Below are positions 17,098 to 25,167 of a stretch of 53,283 bases of DNA, piece by piece. A program made the translations under genes and the position numbers. Each line of letters starts with the position of its first letter. Position 1 is the first letter of the stretch. The stretch is from Treponema sp. Lineage in GTDB: Bacteria; Spirochaetota; Spirochaetia; Treponematales; Treponemataceae. The DNA lies in the NCBI GenBank assembly GCA_017525605.1, contig JAFXSM010000051.1, positions 1 through 53,283 of the forward strand, given 5' to 3'. The notes below the pieces were generated by a model. The model was not told the DNA's origin and did no database searches. It saw nothing but the letters and a program-made list of their open reading frames with translations.

Positions 17098-19113
17098 ATG
17101 GCTAGCGAAGAAGATGTTTTGACAATCGAAAACGGCGTTGTGACAGCGTGCAAAGAAGACGCGGAGAGCGTGGTTATCCCCGACGGCGCTACGGAAATCG
17201 GAGAGTATGCGTTCCGGCACTGCTCGGCACTGAAATCGATTTCACTTCCGTCCACGCTCACAAAAATCGGCGATAAGTCGTTCGTTGGTTGCACATCGCT
17301 TTCTTCGGTAGAGATACCAGAAGGTGTGACGAAAATCGGCTGGTTTTCGTTCGCGGGCTGCCTGTCGCTTTCTTCGGTAACAATTCCTAAGAGTGTTGCT
17401 GAAATCTGCTATAGGGCGTTCGAAAATTGCAAATCGCTTTCGTCGCTGGTGATTTGCGATGGCGTTACGGAAATCGGAGAGTATGCGTTCCTGCACTGCT
17501 CTGCACTGAAATCGATTTCACTTCCGCCCACGCTCACAAAAATCGGCGAACATGCGTTCGATGGCTGCAATGTTGTGGAAAGCATAAGTTCGGCTTCCAC
17601 TCTGTTTCCGTTCGACGCGAAAAAGAAAAGGCTCTATGACGCGACAGGAAAAAGAAAAAAAGCGATACTCACGCTGATGGCGGCAAATGAAGCGGCGAAG
17701 AAAGAGAAAATCGAAAAAGTGCAAAAGGTTTCTGCAAGCGCGCTCCTTGACGCGATTGTGGCTGAACACAAGGAAAACGCATCCATAGTGTCCATAGCGT
17801 CCATAGTGTCTATAGTACGAAACGGAAAGGACTCATATCTTCGCATGAACATCGGAAAATGCGGCATCGAAATCCTGCTCTCTGATTCCAAGTTGGAAAA
17901 ATGGTCTAAGACGCTTCCTTCATTGCTCGATTTTGCCGAGTCCTGCACAGACTTCGCATCTTTAAGAAAATACGCGATTGAAAACGGCTTTGAGGACGCG
18001 AGCCGAAAGTTTTTGTATGTCAGAAACGGAGTCGTGAAAATCAGAAAAAACACGAAACCTGTTCATCTTTTCATTGGTGGGGGAGCGACGAAAATCCGAA
18101 GAAGAGCGTTCGAGAAGAGCAAGACGCTGGAATCCGTCGTAATTTCTCCGAGTGTGAGTGAAATCGGGAATTATGCCTTCAATCTTTGCACGAATCTTGT
18201 TTCGATAGAGATTCCCAAAACCGTGGAAAAAATCGGAAAAAGAGTGTTCGACGGCTGCCGCTCTTTGATGTCCATTTCGTTCGGCGGAACAGTTGCTCAG
18301 TGGAAAGCGTTGACGGACAAGAATGAAAACCTGACTGTTTGTTCACCTTTGAAGAGCGTCAAATGCTTTGACGGTGAATGTGAGCTGCCTGCCTATATGG
18401 TGGTGAAGCGCCGTGGAAAGAACATAAACGGAATTTCTCTTGGCTACGGCGTGAGCAAAATCGGCGAAAAGGCGTTTTCCGGGCTAAAGTCGATTGAATA
18501 CATTGAGATTCCTGAAGGAATTACGGAAATCGGAGTGAGGGCGTTCCAGAATTGCGAATTGGAAAATGTCGTTATGCCTTCGACGTTGACGAAAATCGGA
18601 GAGAGTGCCTTCGAGGGCTGCAAGTGCCTCACGTTCGTGGATTTCCCTGTGGGCTTGAAGGAAATCGGAGCGAGGGCGTTCTTTGGATGTGAAAATTTTT
18701 CTTTGGTCTGGTACTACGGAAGTGAAAAACTGTGGAACAATATCAAAATAGGAGAGGACTGGTGCAAAGGCACAAAGTTAAAAAGCGTGAAAATATATGG
18801 GCTTGACAATGTAACAATTAAAAACGGAGTCATAACTTCGTGCAAAGAAGATGCCGTGAGCGTGGTGACTCCAATCAACGTGACCAAAATAGGAAGAGGA
18901 GCTTTTAAGGACTGCGCCTATCTTACATCCATTTCATTCATGCCAGTCATAACGGAAATCGGAAACGAGGCGTTTGAAGGCTGCACTTCACTATCAATCA
19001 TTTCGTTCGGTGGCACTGTTGAGCAATGGAAGAGCGTTGACAAAGGTGCGGACTGGCACAAAAACGTGCCCATTGATGTGGTTCATTGCACAGACGGCAA
19101 CGTTAAACTTTGA
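17098..19113 (+). CDS. BspA-type leucine-rich repeat protein without BRCT
   Basis: The protein has 671 residues from the ATG at 17098 with GAGGG about 11 bases upstream; upstream in-frame ATGs fall inside the repeat element. It lacks the BRCT domain and opens directly with VLTIENGVVTACKEDAESVV, then LRR_5 repeats (about 24-155), the shared insert (about 160-298; VSASALLDAIV, CGIEILLSDSKLEKW, LPSLLDFAESC) and further LRR blocks with QWK...VKC caps to the end. A tandem run of TCCATAGTG/TCCATAGCG (17785-17815) encodes SIVSIASIVSIV within the insert, probably slippage-derived. No signal peptide. Confidence 0.85.
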   Translation: MASEEDVLTIENGVVTACKEDAESVVIPDGATEIGEYAFRHCSALKSISLPSTLTKIGDKSFVGCTSLSSVEIPEGVTKIGWFSFAGCLSLSSVTIPKSVAEICYRAFENCKSLSSLVICDGVTEIGEYAFLHCSALKSISLPPTLTKIGEHAFDGCNVVESISSASTLFPFDAKKKRLYDATGKRKKAILTLMAANEAAKKEKIEKVQKVSASALLDAIVAEHKENASIVSIASIVSIVRNGKDSYLRMNIGKCGIEILLSDSKLEKWSKTLPSLLDFAESCTDFASLRKYAIENGFEDASRKFLYVRNGVVKIRKNTKPVHLFIGGGATKIRRRAFEKSKTLESVVISPSVSEIGNYAFNLCTNLVSIEIPKTVEKIGKRVFDGCRSLMSISFGGTVAQWKALTDKNENLTVCSPLKSVKCFDGECELPAYMVVKRRGKNINGISLGYGVSKIGEKAFSGLKSIEYIEIPEGITEIGVRAFQNCELENVVMPSTLTKIGESAFEGCKCLTFVDFPVGLKEIGARAFFGCENFSLVWYYGSEKLWNNIKIGEDWCKGTKLKSVKIYGLDNVTIKNGVITSCKEDAVSVVTPINVTKIGRGAFKDCAYLTSISFMPVITEIGNEAFEGCTSLSIISFGGTVEQWKSVDKGADWHKNVPIDVVHCTDGNVKL

Positions 19114-19133
19114 AGTTGGGCAAGGCTTCCCCA

Positions 19134-19220
19134 TCATGCTGAACTGTATTTTTCGCAAGAAAAATACTTTCAGCATCTGCGGTTATCATACATAGATTCT
19201 GAAAACTTGTTCGGAATGAC
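19134..19220. repeat. Composite palindromic repeat, copy lacking middle module
   Basis: Same hairpin as 16978-17014 (here 19138-19174, identical sequence with GCAA loop) followed by the GATTCTGAA...TTCGGAATGAC palindrome; the gctgagcg module is replaced by ttatcatacat. It lies 23 bases before the next start. Confidence 0.78.
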
Positions 19221-19243
19221 AAATATATAAGGAGAAAGCAAAG

Positions 19244-20629
19244 ATGGAAAAGATGGAGATTTCAAACGGAGTTTTGAAAATTTGTAGAGCCTCGAACATT
19301 GAGGTTGCCCTTATCCCTGACGGGATTCATACGGTTGGAAAAAGCTATTGGGAAGAACTTTTTTCTTCTTCCTGCAAGTCTGTTAAGAGAGTGGTTTTGC
19401 CAAAAAGCGTGAAGCGCATTTACGCAGGCTTTCGCGGACAAAAGGAGCTTTCTTCCCTTGAGTTCGGAGGAACGATGGCGGAGTGGAAAGCCGTGAAAAT
19501 CTCTGACAAGTTCTGGCGCTCAGGCACAAAGCTCAAAACGGTGAAATGCTCTGACGGCGTGGTTGAGCTTGAGCCGTACGATGTGAAAGACGGCGTTCTC
19601 ACAAAATGCCATTTTGACTTTGTGGAGTTCGCGATTGGCGACGGCGTGACGGAAATCGCGGACGAAGCGTTCAGCTATTGCACTAGCCTTGAAAAGCTCG
19701 AAATCCCCGAAAGCGTTAAGAAAATCGGGAAGTGCAGCTTTGCGTTCTGCAAGTCGCTGAAGCAAATCGTTTCAAAATCGAGCGAGTACCCTTGCGAGAA
19801 CGGGCTTCTCTTCAGCAAAAAGACGAGCCGACTCCTTGCGACCGTCTGCGGAAAGGTGACAATCCCTGCGTTCATAAAATCGCTCGACAACTTTTCGCTC
19901 CAGAACTGCACGGAGGTCGCGTTTGAAAAGGGCGGCAAAATCACGGCGGAGACTCTGGACTACAGGGCAACAGCACAAGTTGTTCGGGACGCTGTGTGGG
20001 AGGAAGTAAAGAAGAACCGTGCCAAGACCGCCAAAATCGACAAGATTGGATTTACAGGCTCGGACTCTCTGCTTTCGGCCATTCTGGAGGAAAGCGGCGT
20101 GGACGCGGAGGTTTGGCAGGACAAGAGCGCAGTCGTTCTTGCGGTGAAGGCTCTTGATTATGGGCTTGAGATACGTCTTTCTTCAAAAAGCACTTCGTGG
20201 CAGAAAAATGTCCGCGAGTTTTTGAAAAGCGTCAAAGCTGGCGCAAACATCGTGCAGCTCATAAAGGCAGCCGAGGACAACAAGCTGAGAATCGCAGGCA
20301 ACCAGGCAAAAAAATACGCCGTGTTCCAAGTCGATGTGAAAGACAAGAACATGTACTTCAACGGTGCCCTCGAAACCGTTTATATCGCCGACGGTGTCAG
20401 CACAATCGGAAGTTCTGCATTCTGGGCCTGCCGCAAGCTCAAAACGGTTTACATTCCCAAAAGCGTTACGAAAATCAAGTGCAGTGCTTTTGTTGGCAAC
20501 GACTCGCTCAAAAACGTTACATTCGACGGAACATTTTCGCGGTTCAATATGATTCAGGAAGAGCGCATGCGCGGGGAGTGGGGCAACAAGATTACTGTGC
20601 ACTGCACCGACGGCGACTTTGAGCTATAA
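19244..20629 (+). CDS. BspA-type leucine-rich repeat protein, shorter paralogue
   Basis: The protein has 461 residues, start supported by AAGGAGAAAG. It begins MEKMEISNGVLKICRASNIE, the phrase found after the BRCT in its neighbours, so it resembles a BRCT-less form. LRR_5 repeats occupy about 20-170. A diverged version of the family insert (about 185-385; DSLLSAILEESGVDAEV, LDYGLEIRLSSKS) follows, then two to three LRRs and a VHCTDGDFEL cap. No signal peptide. It closes the cluster and is followed by a strong terminator. Confidence 0.83.
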   Translation: MEKMEISNGVLKICRASNIEVALIPDGIHTVGKSYWEELFSSSCKSVKRVVLPKSVKRIYAGFRGQKELSSLEFGGTMAEWKAVKISDKFWRSGTKLKTVKCSDGVVELEPYDVKDGVLTKCHFDFVEFAIGDGVTEIADEAFSYCTSLEKLEIPESVKKIGKCSFAFCKSLKQIVSKSSEYPCENGLLFSKKTSRLLATVCGKVTIPAFIKSLDNFSLQNCTEVAFEKGGKITAETLDYRATAQVVRDAVWEEVKKNRAKTAKIDKIGFTGSDSLLSAILEESGVDAEVWQDKSAVVLAVKALDYGLEIRLSSKSTSWQKNVREFLKSVKAGANIVQLIKAAEDNKLRIAGNQAKKYAVFQVDVKDKNMYFNGALETVYIADGVSTIGSSAFWACRKLKTVYIPKSVTKIKCSAFVGNDSLKNVTFDGTFSRFNMIQEERMRGEWGNKITVHCTDGDFEL

Positions 20630-20644
20630 GGATTCTGCTGAATA

Positions 20645-20687
20645 AAAAAGTGCACTTCACATCTGCATGTAATGAAGTGCGCTTTTT
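20645..20687. terminator. Bidirectional intrinsic terminator
   Basis: AAAAAGTGCACTTCA pairs with TGAAGTGCGCTTTTT (15 positions, one G-U), with A- and T-runs at both ends. It separates the converging LRR and chemotaxis receptor genes. Confidence 0.85.
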
Positions 20688-20703
20688 GGTTTCTGATTTT
20701 CGG

Positions 20704-22527
20704 CTAGACTTTGAAGACCGAGAGCTGCGTGTCGATGCTTCCGATGTTGTCGGAAACTTTCGAGCTGATGTCGCTCAGCGATTTTTCCGCCATGCCGATT
20801 CTCTCGACGCTTTCCGCGACGTTGCCCATCATGTCGTTGATGATTTTCGTCACTTCCTGAAGCGAGTCGATTCTGTCGCTGATTTTCTTTGTGTTCGCAG
20901 CCATCTCCTTTGACGCTTTCTGAACCGCGCCCGTGCTGTCGTTCATCGCCCTTAGGCTCTCTCCAATCTGCTTTGAATCCTCGTTCTGCTCGGACATCGC
21001 CGTCTGGATTTTCGTCACAAGTTCGTTCGTCTCCCTAATTTTGTCGGCCGCAACGCTGAACGCCTGGCTCGACGACGTTGAAGCCTCGACGACCTGCGCG
21101 ATTGAGTCGCGGATTGAGTTGAGCTGCTCGGCAATGCGCTTGGACTGCTCGCCCGATGTTTCCGCGAGCTGCCTGATTTCGTCCGCGACGACCGAGAATC
21201 CTTTTCCAGCCTCGCCCGCGTGCGCCGCCTCGATTGCCGCATTCATCGCGAGAAGGTTCGTCTGCTCCGCAATTGCCGCAATCGCCTGGTTCGCCTCGTG
21301 CAATGTGTCCGACTGCTGCTCGATTACGGAAAGCTGCTCGTTCACGTTCCTCTGCTTCTCGAATCCGTTCTCCGCGTTCTCCTCAAGCGTCGAGAACGAG
21401 AGCGCCATCTTTTCGACCGTGGAATTCACCGAATTGATGTTATGCACAATCGCGCCAATCGCGGACGACGCTTTCTCGACGCTCTCCGATTGTGTTGCGA
21501 CCATGCTTTCGAGTGTGCCGGTGCTTTTCGTAATCTGCTTTGCCGCCTCCGCCGTCTCGTACACGTTTATGTTCTGCTTCTCAAGCTGCTCGCCGACCGT
21601 CTTCACGCTGTCTTCGACTTCCACGACAGCGGTTGTAGTTGACGCGACGTCCTTTGAAAGCTGCTTTCCCGAATGCGCAAGGTCATCCTTCACTTCTAGG
21701 ATTTTCGCCGTGAGCGTCCCGAACTGCTCCGAAAGCGAATTGAACGAGAGAGCAAGCTCCCCGATTTCGTCCGCCGACGTTCGCTCGACGCGCTCCGTCA
21801 GGTTTCCGCTCGCCATCTGCGCGAACGCTTCCTGGAGCTTGTGGATTGGCTTCGTGAATTTGCTCGCCGAATATATTCCGAGCGCGATTATCAGGATGAG
21901 GATTCCTGAGAAGTAGATTGCGACTTTCGTGATGAAGCGCGACCTGTTGTCCCGGAGTGCGTTCATCGAAATGTCCGCGCCCACATAGCAGACGCATTTT
22001 CCGCTTGAGTCGAACACCGGCTTGTACACGGTGAGGAGCCAGCCGAATTTATCCACGGATTCAATCGGCTCGATTTCCTTTCCGTCGAGCAGCTGCTGGA
22101 CGAGCGGGAGGAATGCCTTGTCGAATTCTATCAGCTCGCCGATTTCGTAGTCGCCGCTTGACTCGTCTGTGTCGAAAATCGTGTGGCAGCCGTCGCTCTG
22201 GACTTTGTAGACGTAGAGATATTCGATGTTCGGCGTGTTGTTCCTGATTTGCTTGAGCCGTTTGAGCGTCTCCGCGTATCCTTCCGCGCTTTTTCCTTCA
22301 GTCAAATACGCGCCGATTCTGTCCGCGTCAAGAATCTCCGCCGCAAGCGACGTCGCTCCCCGCGCAATCGCAATGTGGTCCTGCCTTGAGGCGTTGACGA
22401 ACTGCCGGAGCCCTATCGCCGCCAATGCGACCGTCAGAATTACCGCCGCCAATGTCAAGAGGATAGCAATCCGCACTTTCATCGAATGGAATTTCGCGCC
22501 ATTCTTCTTTTCGTATTTCGTTTCCAA
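20704..22527 (-). CDS. Methyl-accepting chemotaxis protein
   Basis: This 607-residue transducer senses a ligand outside the membrane and controls CheA inside. TM1 is about residues 18-40 and TM2 about 202-222. The periplasmic region between (about 41-200) contains a Cache-like pattern ([39 protein letters not shown]). HAMP follows ([20 protein letters not shown]), then the signalling tip ([20 protein letters not shown]) about 430-460 and a heptad-rich C-terminus. There is no CheR-tethering pentapeptide at the end. The start is a TTG with GGGGGAT 5-11 bases upstream; no ATG with a site precedes TM1. Confidence 0.93.
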   Translation of the reverse strand: METKYEKKNGAKFHSMKVRIAILLTLAAVILTVALAAIGLRQFVNASRQDHIAIARGATSLAAEILDADRIGAYLTEGKSAEGYAETLKRLKQIRNNTPNIEYLYVYKVQSDGCHTIFDTDESSGDYEIGELIEFDKAFLPLVQQLLDGKEIEPIESVDKFGWLLTVYKPVFDSSGKCVCYVGADISMNALRDNRSRFITKVAIYFSGILILIIALGIYSASKFTKPIHKLQEAFAQMASGNLTERVERTSADEIGELALSFNSLSEQFGTLTAKILEVKDDLAHSGKQLSKDVASTTTAVVEVEDSVKTVGEQLEKQNINVYETAEAAKQITKSTGTLESMVATQSESVEKASSAIGAIVHNINSVNSTVEKMALSFSTLEENAENGFEKQRNVNEQLSVIEQQSDTLHEANQAIAAIAEQTNLLAMNAAIEAAHAGEAGKGFSVVADEIRQLAETSGEQSKRIAEQLNSIRDSIAQVVEASTSSSQAFSVAADKIRETNELVTKIQTAMSEQNEDSKQIGESLRAMNDSTGAVQKASKEMAANTKKISDRIDSLQEVTKIINDMMGNVAESVERIGMAEKSLSDISSKVSDNIGSIDTQLSVFKV

Positions 22528-22572
22528 AATATCCCCCTTTTTATGGAAGTGTGTTTGTTGATTTATCCTTTT

Positions 22573-22600
22573 AGTATATCACCAGAAACGAATACTCAAA
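22573..22600 (-). promoter_or_regulatory. Probable promoter of chemotaxis receptor gene
   Basis: Minus-strand TTTGAG (22595-22600), 16-base spacer and TATACT (22573-22578). No sigma-28 (flagellar) pattern is evident. Confidence 0.4.
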
Positions 22601-22652
22601 AATGAAAAATTCGGATTGCGAACAAAAAGTGCCGATGTTCCGAATTGATTTT

Positions 22653-22844
22653 TTAGAAACCTCTATAAATATAATTTGCCTGTGCATACCATTTGTTGCA
22701 GCTTGGGTCTTCTTCAATAAGAAATTCAACAATATATGCACCGGGCTTAATGTCGTTTGCGGTCAGGATATGGCTCAATTCTTGAGACCGGCTGTATTTA
22801 TATTCAATTTCCCTTTCTGTAAGGAAAAAATTAGCTTTTTTCAT
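22653..22844 (-). CDS. Possible small protein or gene remnant
   Basis: A 63-residue frame starts at the ATG complementary to 22842-22844 (MKKANFFLTEREIEYKY...YIYRGF). The composition looks protein-like, with acidic/aromatic balance (GAYIVEFLIEEDPSCNKWY), and the same frame stays open upstream for 32 codons without another start. No Shine-Dalgarno. It may be the C-terminal remnant of a longer gene, or the second gene of the operon at 22900. No family was recognised. Confidence 0.35.
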   Translation of the reverse strand: MKKANFFLTEREIEYKYSRSQELSHILTANDIKPGAYIVEFLIEEDPSCNKWYAQANYIYRGF

Positions 22845-22899
22845 CGTGCTTTTCTGAGATTCGGTTATGGTGGAAACTTTTGTTATCTCAGGGATTTTC

Positions 22900-23532
22900 C
22901 TATTTCCTTTTCCAGTTTTTCATTCCTTCGTGCGCTTCTTCCAAAGTTTTTGCAGTGAATTTCTTCATAGTAACGCCGATTGGCACTACAGTTCCGATTG
23001 CGACAGAATATTCAGGATTTTCCTCTGTCGGATATCGAATCGAGCAGAGCAACTGACCTGCACGGTAAATATTTGATTTGAGGTCGTATTCCCACTGACC
23101 TACATATTGCGGAATCAGAGCGAGGGCGTCTTTGTCGATATGGAATTCATGCCGCTCTTCAAATTTGTCATATTCCTTGTCCGTTTTCGGATGGTAGAAC
23201 TTTTTCCCGTCGATAACGGATTCTATGTCGTCATAAAATTTGAGTGCGCGGAATTGCCATCGTTCTTTTTCGATTATCGCTTTTGTGTTTTCAGGATTCC
23301 CGAACACCGCGTAGTAATTCACCGTTTCGATTTTTGATTTTTGCTCGGAAAAATGGCAGTACGAAAACTCATTCTCGTGAATGATGTCCTCCAGAATAAG
23401 CGTCCGTTTCGTGTTGCGCCTGTTTTTGTGGTTCACGTCATCGTCGAACACGCACACGACCGTGCAGCCGTTTTTCGCCGCTTCCTCAATGATTTTTTTC
23501 TTCAGGATTTCATCTTTTTCCGTTGTCGTCAT
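22900..23532 (-). CDS. Hypothetical protein
   Basis: The protein has 210 residues from the ATG at 23532, which has AAAGGAG about 6 bases before it. It begins MTTTEKDEILKKKIIEEAAK and contains VVCVFDDDVNHKNRRNTKRT, a middle part rich in aromatic residues (YYAVFGNPENTKAII, RWQFRALKFYDD) and a C-terminus with VPIGVTMKKFTAKTLEEAHE. I do not recognise a family. It is 24 bases downstream of a 32-codon frame on the same strand that has a good promoter, so both are probably one transcription unit controlled by the palindrome at 23660-23690. Confidence 0.65.
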   Translation of the reverse strand: MTTTEKDEILKKKIIEEAAKNGCTVVCVFDDDVNHKNRRNTKRTLILEDIIHENEFSYCHFSEQKSKIETVNYYAVFGNPENTKAIIEKERWQFRALKFYDDIESVIDGKKFYHPKTDKEYDKFEERHEFHIDKDALALIPQYVGQWEYDLKSNIYRAGQLLCSIRYPTEENPEYSVAIGTVVPIGVTMKKFTAKTLEEAHEGMKNWKRK

Positions 23533-23556
23533 TGTCTTCTCCTTTTTCAATTGATA

Positions 23557-23655
23557 TCAAACAAAATCCACAGGCAGCGCAATCAGGTCTTCTTTTAGAT
23601 ATGTCTTTTTGTCGTACAAGCAGAGAATCGTTCCCTGACCGCGTTGTTTTTGCAT
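23557..23655 (-). CDS. Small 32-residue ORF, leaderless candidate
   Basis: The frame starts at ATG 23655, encoding MQKQRGQGTILCLYDKKTYL and ending LIALPVDFV. Composition is protein-like. It has no Shine-Dalgarno, but a near-consensus promoter (TTGACA, 17 bases, TAGATT) ends 8 bases before the ATG, so transcription should begin at the start codon. It lies just upstream of the gene at 22900. It could be a genuine microprotein, a regulatory leader peptide, or the residue of a truncated gene. Confidence 0.45.
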   Translation of the reverse strand: MQKQRGQGTILCLYDKKTYLKEDLIALPVDFV

Positions 23656-23659
23656 TTGC

Positions 23660-23692
23660 GACAAATCTAAAGTGCAACTTTAGATTTGTCAA
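23660..23692 (-). promoter_or_regulatory. Promoter embedded in a perfect 14-bp palindrome (operator candidate)
   Basis: Minus-strand TTGACA (23687-23692), spacer 17 and TAGATT (23664-23669). The region 23660-23690 is a perfect inverted repeat, GACAAATCTAAAGT and its complement around GCA. The palindrome covers most of the -35, the whole spacer and the -10, so a dimeric repressor bound there would block polymerase. It could alternatively form a hairpin in read-through RNA. Confidence 0.6.
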
Positions 23693-23723
23693 CGAAAGTA
23701 GATGAGTCCAAAGTTGATTGCAT

Positions 23724-23755
23724 AAAAAAAAGACACCGCCTAAAAAAGCAGTGCC
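23724..23755 (-). terminator. Terminator of tRNA Asp-Pro unit
   Basis: Minus-strand GGCACTGC/GCGGTGTC (8 pairs, two G-U), loop TTTTTTAG, then eight T. It begins 7 bases after the tRNA-Pro 3' end. Confidence 0.75.
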
Positions 23756-23762
23756 TTGAAAG

Positions 23763-23835
23763 TCGGGTAGACTGGATTCGAACCAGCGACCCCTACGTCC
23801 CGAACGTAGTGCGCTACCAGCTGCGCTACTACCCG
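23763..23835 (-). tRNA. tRNA-Pro (CGG)
   Basis: 73 nt without encoded CCA. Acceptor CGGGTAG pairs with CTACCCG, discriminator A. Anticodon arm CTACG/CGTAG with loop TTCGGGA gives anticodon CGG. The T arm contains GGTTCGAATCC. C1-G72 fits tRNA-Pro. Confidence 0.95.
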
Positions 23836-23872
23836 ATAAAAAATTAAACCCGCCCAATGACTTGAACGGGTA

Positions 23873-23946
23873 CGCGATGTGCGGGGCTCGAACCCGCGAT
23901 CTCCGGCGTGACAGGCCAGCGCGATAACCAACTTCGCTAACACCGC
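23873..23946 (-). tRNA. tRNA-Asp (GTC), copy 1
   Basis: 74 nt without CCA. Acceptor GCGGTGT pairs with ACATCGC, discriminator G as expected for Asp. Anticodon loop CTGTCAC gives GTC. T arm GCGGG/CCCGC. Identical in sequence to the copy at 29862-29935 on the other strand. Confidence 0.96.
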
Positions 23947-23965
23947 ATCAACAAGTGATGTTTTA

Positions 23966-23994
23966 AATATACCAAAAATGATTTTTTGTGTCAA
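23966..23994 (-). promoter_or_regulatory. Promoter of tRNA Asp-Pro unit
   Basis: Minus-strand TTGACA (23989-23994), spacer 17, TATATT (23966-23971). T-rich tracts at 24003-24033 lie directly upstream and could act as an UP element. Confidence 0.8.
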
Positions 23995-24033
23995 CAGATT
24001 TGCAAAAAAAAATAAAAAAAATCCGAAAAAAAA

Positions 24034-24672
24034 TCACGCCAGCAGAAAATCAAGGAAATCCTTTTGGAAAAAGAATTTTTCCGTTCCGAGCGACTTGAAT
24101 CCCTCGTTCCAGGTGAAAGATGCGCAGATTCCTGGCGTTGCGGTGTTCAGTCCGTCAAGGTACGGCATGTTGTAGAGCGATGTGATTTTTATCTTTGCGG
24201 TTTTGTTTGCCGATTTCAGAAGGTCGTTGACGAGTATCGGTGCGACAGAATTCCTTAAAACTTCGTTCTGGAAAAGGTTCGTTTTGTGGTTCACGTTGAA
24301 CGAGATTCCTGAAAGGGCGCAAAAAAGGAACGAATCAAGCTTGAGCAGCAGTTCGAATTCGTTGATTTCCACGAGGAAGAAAAAATCAGTGTTCGTAACC
24401 TGCGACATGAATTCTATCTGGCTCATCTGCTCCGTTTTTGCCGGAGTGAGCTTTCTGATTCCCTGTTCCAAAAAAATCTTCTTGAGGTGCATCCTCATCT
24501 TGTTCGTGAAAGTCTGCATGATTTCTTCGAATTTCGAAATTTCCTCGTCTGAGGCAATCTGCACCCGTTCGTATACTTTCTTCGGTTTTATTTCTATTTT
24601 CGATTCTCTGTGCTGCCCCAAAAGCCTGTCGACTTCTTCCTGCGAGAGACTGATATTGTTTTCATTGCTCAT
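24034..24672 (-). CDS. Short FliM-like motor-switch paralogue
   Basis: The protein has 212 residues. The N-terminus has LSQEEVDRLL (residues 9-18), the CheY-binding type motif that opens FliM. Residues about 40-125 resemble the first half of the FliM middle domain (FTNKMRMHLKKIFLEQGI, TNTDFFFLVEINEFELLLKL). FliM is normally about 330 residues with a C-terminal SpoA domain that binds FliN; that part is absent and the gene ends naturally. It may sense CheY-P or modulate the switch rather than build it. No Shine-Dalgarno is clear, and the divergent phosphatase gene starts 30 bases away. Confidence 0.7.
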   Translation of the reverse strand: MSNENNISLSQEEVDRLLGQHRESKIEIKPKKVYERVQIASDEEISKFEEIMQTFTNKMRMHLKKIFLEQGIRKLTPAKTEQMSQIEFMSQVTNTDFFFLVEINEFELLLKLDSFLFCALSGISFNVNHKTNLFQNEVLRNSVAPILVNDLLKSANKTAKIKITSLYNMPYLDGLNTATPGICASFTWNEGFKSLGTEKFFFQKDFLDFLLA

Positions 24673-24702
24673 TCGTTCATTTTACAACATAATTCGTTTG
24701 TT

Positions 24703-25167
24703 ATGAGAAAAATTTTGTTCGTGTGTCACGGAAATATCTGCCGCTCTCCTATGGCGGAGATGGTGTTCAAGCATATCGTCAGGAAAAATATGAAAGAGGG
24801 TGAGTTTTTCGTCGATTCTGCCGCGACCGATTATGATGCAATCGGCTGCGGAATCCACAGGGGAACTCGGAATGCGCTCGTGAGGAATCAGATTCCTTTT
24901 ACGGAGCACACGGCGCGACTTGTGACGACAGATGACTATATCAACTTCGATTTGATAATATGTATGGATTATGAAAACCTCGTCCATTTGAGGAGAATCA
25001 TCGGAAATGACGACGAGGGAAAAGTTCACAAACTTCTTGAATATTGCGGAGAGGACTGCGATGTGGCAGATCCCTGGTATACGGGAAATTTCGACGAAAC
25101 CTTCCGCGATGTGATGCGCGGTTGTACGGAACTTTACAATTTTTTTAACAGAGAGGAGCAATCATGA
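24703..25167 (+). CDS. Low-molecular-weight protein-tyrosine phosphatase
   Basis: The 154-residue protein has the family's usual size. The catalytic loop VCHGNICRSPMAE (C-X5-R-S) is at residues about 7-19 and the general acid loop DPWYTG near 127. It hydrolyses phosphotyrosine or small aryl phosphates in the cytoplasm. The start at 24703 places the P-loop correctly; longer frames upstream overlap the divergent gene. No Shine-Dalgarno, and CATAAT lies 9 bases before the ATG, another candidate leaderless mRNA. It overlaps the next gene by ATGA, so translation is coupled to the phosphoribosyltransferase. Confidence 0.92.
   Translation: MRKILFVCHGNICRSPMAEMVFKHIVRKNMKEGEFFVDSAATDYDAIGCGIHRGTRNALVRNQIPFTEHTARLVTTDDYINFDLIICMDYENLVHLRRIIGNDDEGKVHKLLEYCGEDCDVADPWYTGNFDETFRDVMRGCTELYNFFNREEQS

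Noticed and set aside
12042..20629. Short DNA repeats resembling a CRISPR or VNTR array
   Set aside because: The periodicity comes from degenerate LRR codons in frame; unit sequences differ and there are no unique spacers.
20933..21916. Long frame (327 codons) on the plus strand
   Set aside because: It lies entirely antisense to the chemotaxis receptor gene, has Ser/Ala-rich content typical of a shadow frame and lacks a start site.
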